This document shows, in pieces, positions 62,958 through 64,000 of a stretch of DNA of 64,000 nucleotides. The stretch lies in assembly GCA_002256425.1 (NCBI GenBank), contig NKIZ01000001.1:1009943-1073942 (forward strand). Direction: 5' to 3'. The translations under genes and the position numbers were made by a program. This stretch comes from Alphaproteobacteria bacterium PA2. Its GTDB lineage: Bacteria; Pseudomonadota; Alphaproteobacteria; Caulobacterales; Caulobacteraceae. The notes beneath the pieces were generated by a model. It did not search any database, was not told where the DNA came from, and worked only from the letters and a program-made list of their open reading frames with translations. Within the stretch, counting starts at the first letter, position 1, and every line of letters starts with the position of its first letter.

Positions 62958-63533
62958 ATGACGGAATCTCCCAAATCCCAGGGCCTGGATGGCGTGATCG
63001 CCGCGGCCAAGCAGGCGCCGGGGCGCGGCCTGCCGCCTGTACACCTGTGGAATCCCCCGCACTGCGGCGATATCGACATCGTCATCCGCAAGGATGGCCT
63101 GTGGTTCCATGAGGGCACGCCCATCGGCCGCGAGGCCCTTGTCAGGCTGTTCTCGACGGTGCTGCGCAAGGACCCTGACGGCTACCATCTGGTGACGCCG
63201 GTCGAGAAGATGAGGATCACGGTTGAAGACGCCCCGTTCATCGCGGTGCGGGTCGACCGGACGGAAACGGGCCTGACCTTCCTGACCAATGTTGGCGACG
63301 AGGTCACGGCTGGACCAGAGAACGCCATCCGTGTCGAAATGGACGGGAAGACCGGCGAGCCACGCCCTTACGTGCATGTGCGTCGGGGCCTTGAGGCGCT
63401 GATCGCCCGGCCTGTCTTCTATGAGCTGGTAGAGATGGCTGAAGAGCGGGAAACGCCCAAGGGTCCCGAGCTCGGGGTCATGTCCGGGGGCGTCTGGTTC
63501 CCCCTCGGTCCAGCCGGAGTTCATTGCCCGTGA
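62958..63533 (+). CDS. DUF1285 family protein
   Basis: The 191-residue product contains VHLWNPPHCGDIDIVIRKDG, LWFHEGTPIGREALVRLFS and DPDGYHLVTPVEK, the conserved core of DUF1285, whose known structures show two small beta-rich domains. Function unknown. Its stop overlaps the GTG start of the Nudix gene by four bases (GTGA), an arrangement that suggests coupled expression. Confidence 0.9.
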   Translation: MTESPKSQGLDGVIAAAKQAPGRGLPPVHLWNPPHCGDIDIVIRKDGLWFHEGTPIGREALVRLFSTVLRKDPDGYHLVTPVEKMRITVEDAPFIAVRVDRTETGLTFLTNVGDEVTAGPENAIRVEMDGKTGEPRPYVHVRRGLEALIARPVFYELVEMAEERETPKGPELGVMSGGVWFPLGPAGVHCP

Positions 63534-64000
63534 ATGGCGGCCTGCGGAACTGGATCAGCGACCGGCTGGATCCCCTGGAAGATCGACCGCCGGCCCTGAT
63601 CACCTCGGACTATGACCTGTCGACAGCGGCGGTGCGACCCGACGACCTTGAGCAGCTGACTCCGGCCGCGGTGCTGATCGGTCTCATCGAGCGGGAGGAG
63701 GGGTATTCCGTCCTGCTGACCCGCCGGGTAGACACCATGCGTCGGCATGCGGGGCAGGTGGCCTTTCCAGGCGGGCGGCGTGATCCGGGCGAAACCCCCT
63801 GGCAAACGGCCCTGCGTGAGGCGGAGGAAGAGGTCGGGCTCAGTCCCGAGCTGGTTTCCCTGGTTGGCCTGTCATCACCCTATCAGACCGGGACCGGCTA
63901 TCTGATTACGCCGGTGGTCGGATTCATCGCTCCCGGCTTTGACCTGATCCCCAACCCCGATGAAGTCGCCGACATCTTCGAGACCCCCTTCGACTTCCTT
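63530..64000 (+). CDS. Nudix hydrolase, CoA-pyrophosphatase type, cut by window end
   Basis: The frame from the GTG at 63530 stays open to the last base (157 residues seen). It contains the Nudix box as GGRRDPGETPWQTALREAEEEVG, where GG-x5-E and REAEEEVG are the metal-binding residues; LTRRVDTMRRHAGQVAFPGG before it is the CoA-pyrophosphatase (NudL/YeaB) signature. It would hydrolyse CoA derivatives or other nucleoside diphosphate compounds. The C-terminus is missing from the window. Confidence 0.9.
   Translation, partial: MNGGLRNWISDRLDPLEDRPPALITSDYDLSTAAVRPDDLEQLTPAAVLIGLIEREEGYSVLLTRRVDTMRRHAGQVAFPGGRRDPGETPWQTALREAEEEVGLSPELVSLVGLSSPYQTGTGYLITPVVGFIAPGFDLIPNPDEVADIFETPFDFL

Overview
The window is GC-rich, densely coded alphaproteobacterial chromosome. 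Several features point to the order Caulobacterales (Caulobacter/Phenylobacterium/Brevundimonas type): cdnL/carD beside the 7Fe ferredoxin gene fdxA, the backbone order clpB - DUF4167 - prmC - prfA - ispG - ptsP - lysC - ubiG, a Zur/ZnuD zinc pair, and many small hypothetical proteins of alphaproteobacterial type. The genus assignment is inference from gene content. I see no rRNA, tRNA, transposase, integrase, phage module or CRISPR array.

Region by region. 1-6.0 kb: a membrane-anchored DyP-type peroxidase (5' end probably outside the window), a secreted glyoxalase-fold protein and a Baeyer-Villiger monooxygenase. 6-12.7 kb: cdnL, fdxA, a dimethylargininase, a periplasmic penicillin-acylase-type hydrolase, a DUF1993 protein with a WYL regulator, and a methyltransferase. 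12.8-15.5 kb: a housekeeping run comF - grxC - nitrilase - DUF1178 with 1- and 4-base overlaps. 15.5-16.75 kb: a small AT-richer patch with an orphan HEPN-like protein, an upstream palindrome and a possible gene remnant. 16.8-24.1 kb: a crotonase, an M20 peptidase, a sulfatase and clpB. 24.2-29.1 kb: a lipoprotein, arfB, a three-gene operon with two micro-proteins, and divergent zur/znuD with two putative Zur boxes, closed by a tandem 112-bp palindromic repeat. 29-44 kb: the translation and isoprenoid/nitrogen-PTS backbone (DUF4167, prmC, prfA, ispG, RodZ-like, ptsP), interrupted by accessory membrane and c-di-GMP genes. 44-50 kb: a hydrolase/MFS pair and an AlgI/AlgX-type O-acetylation pair. 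50-56.7 kb: lysC, ubiG, two more methyltransferases, an acyl-CoA ligase and a zinc alcohol dehydrogenase with a textbook terminator. 56.7-64 kb: an M28 peptidase - ArsC-like - M23 peptidase run, a DsbA-fold protein, a GNAT gene with a possible attenuator leader, DUF1285 and a Nudix gene cut by the window end.

How the genes work together. Zur probably represses the outer-membrane zinc receptor through the sites between the two genes. PrfA and PrmC form the class-1 release-factor and methylation pair, and ArfB gives backup ribosome rescue. AlgI-like and AlgX-like proteins form an acetyl-transfer pair for an envelope or extracellular polymer. The GGDEF-EAL protein has a periplasmic CHASE4-like sensor and links envelope signals to c-di-GMP. 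The parts of the window least explained by known biology are the dispersed palindromic repeat (three copies, one supplying the end of a coding sequence), the orphan HEPN patch, the micro-protein operon, the membrane-DyP fusion and the GNAT leader. I did not find a clear multi-gene system that I could call new.
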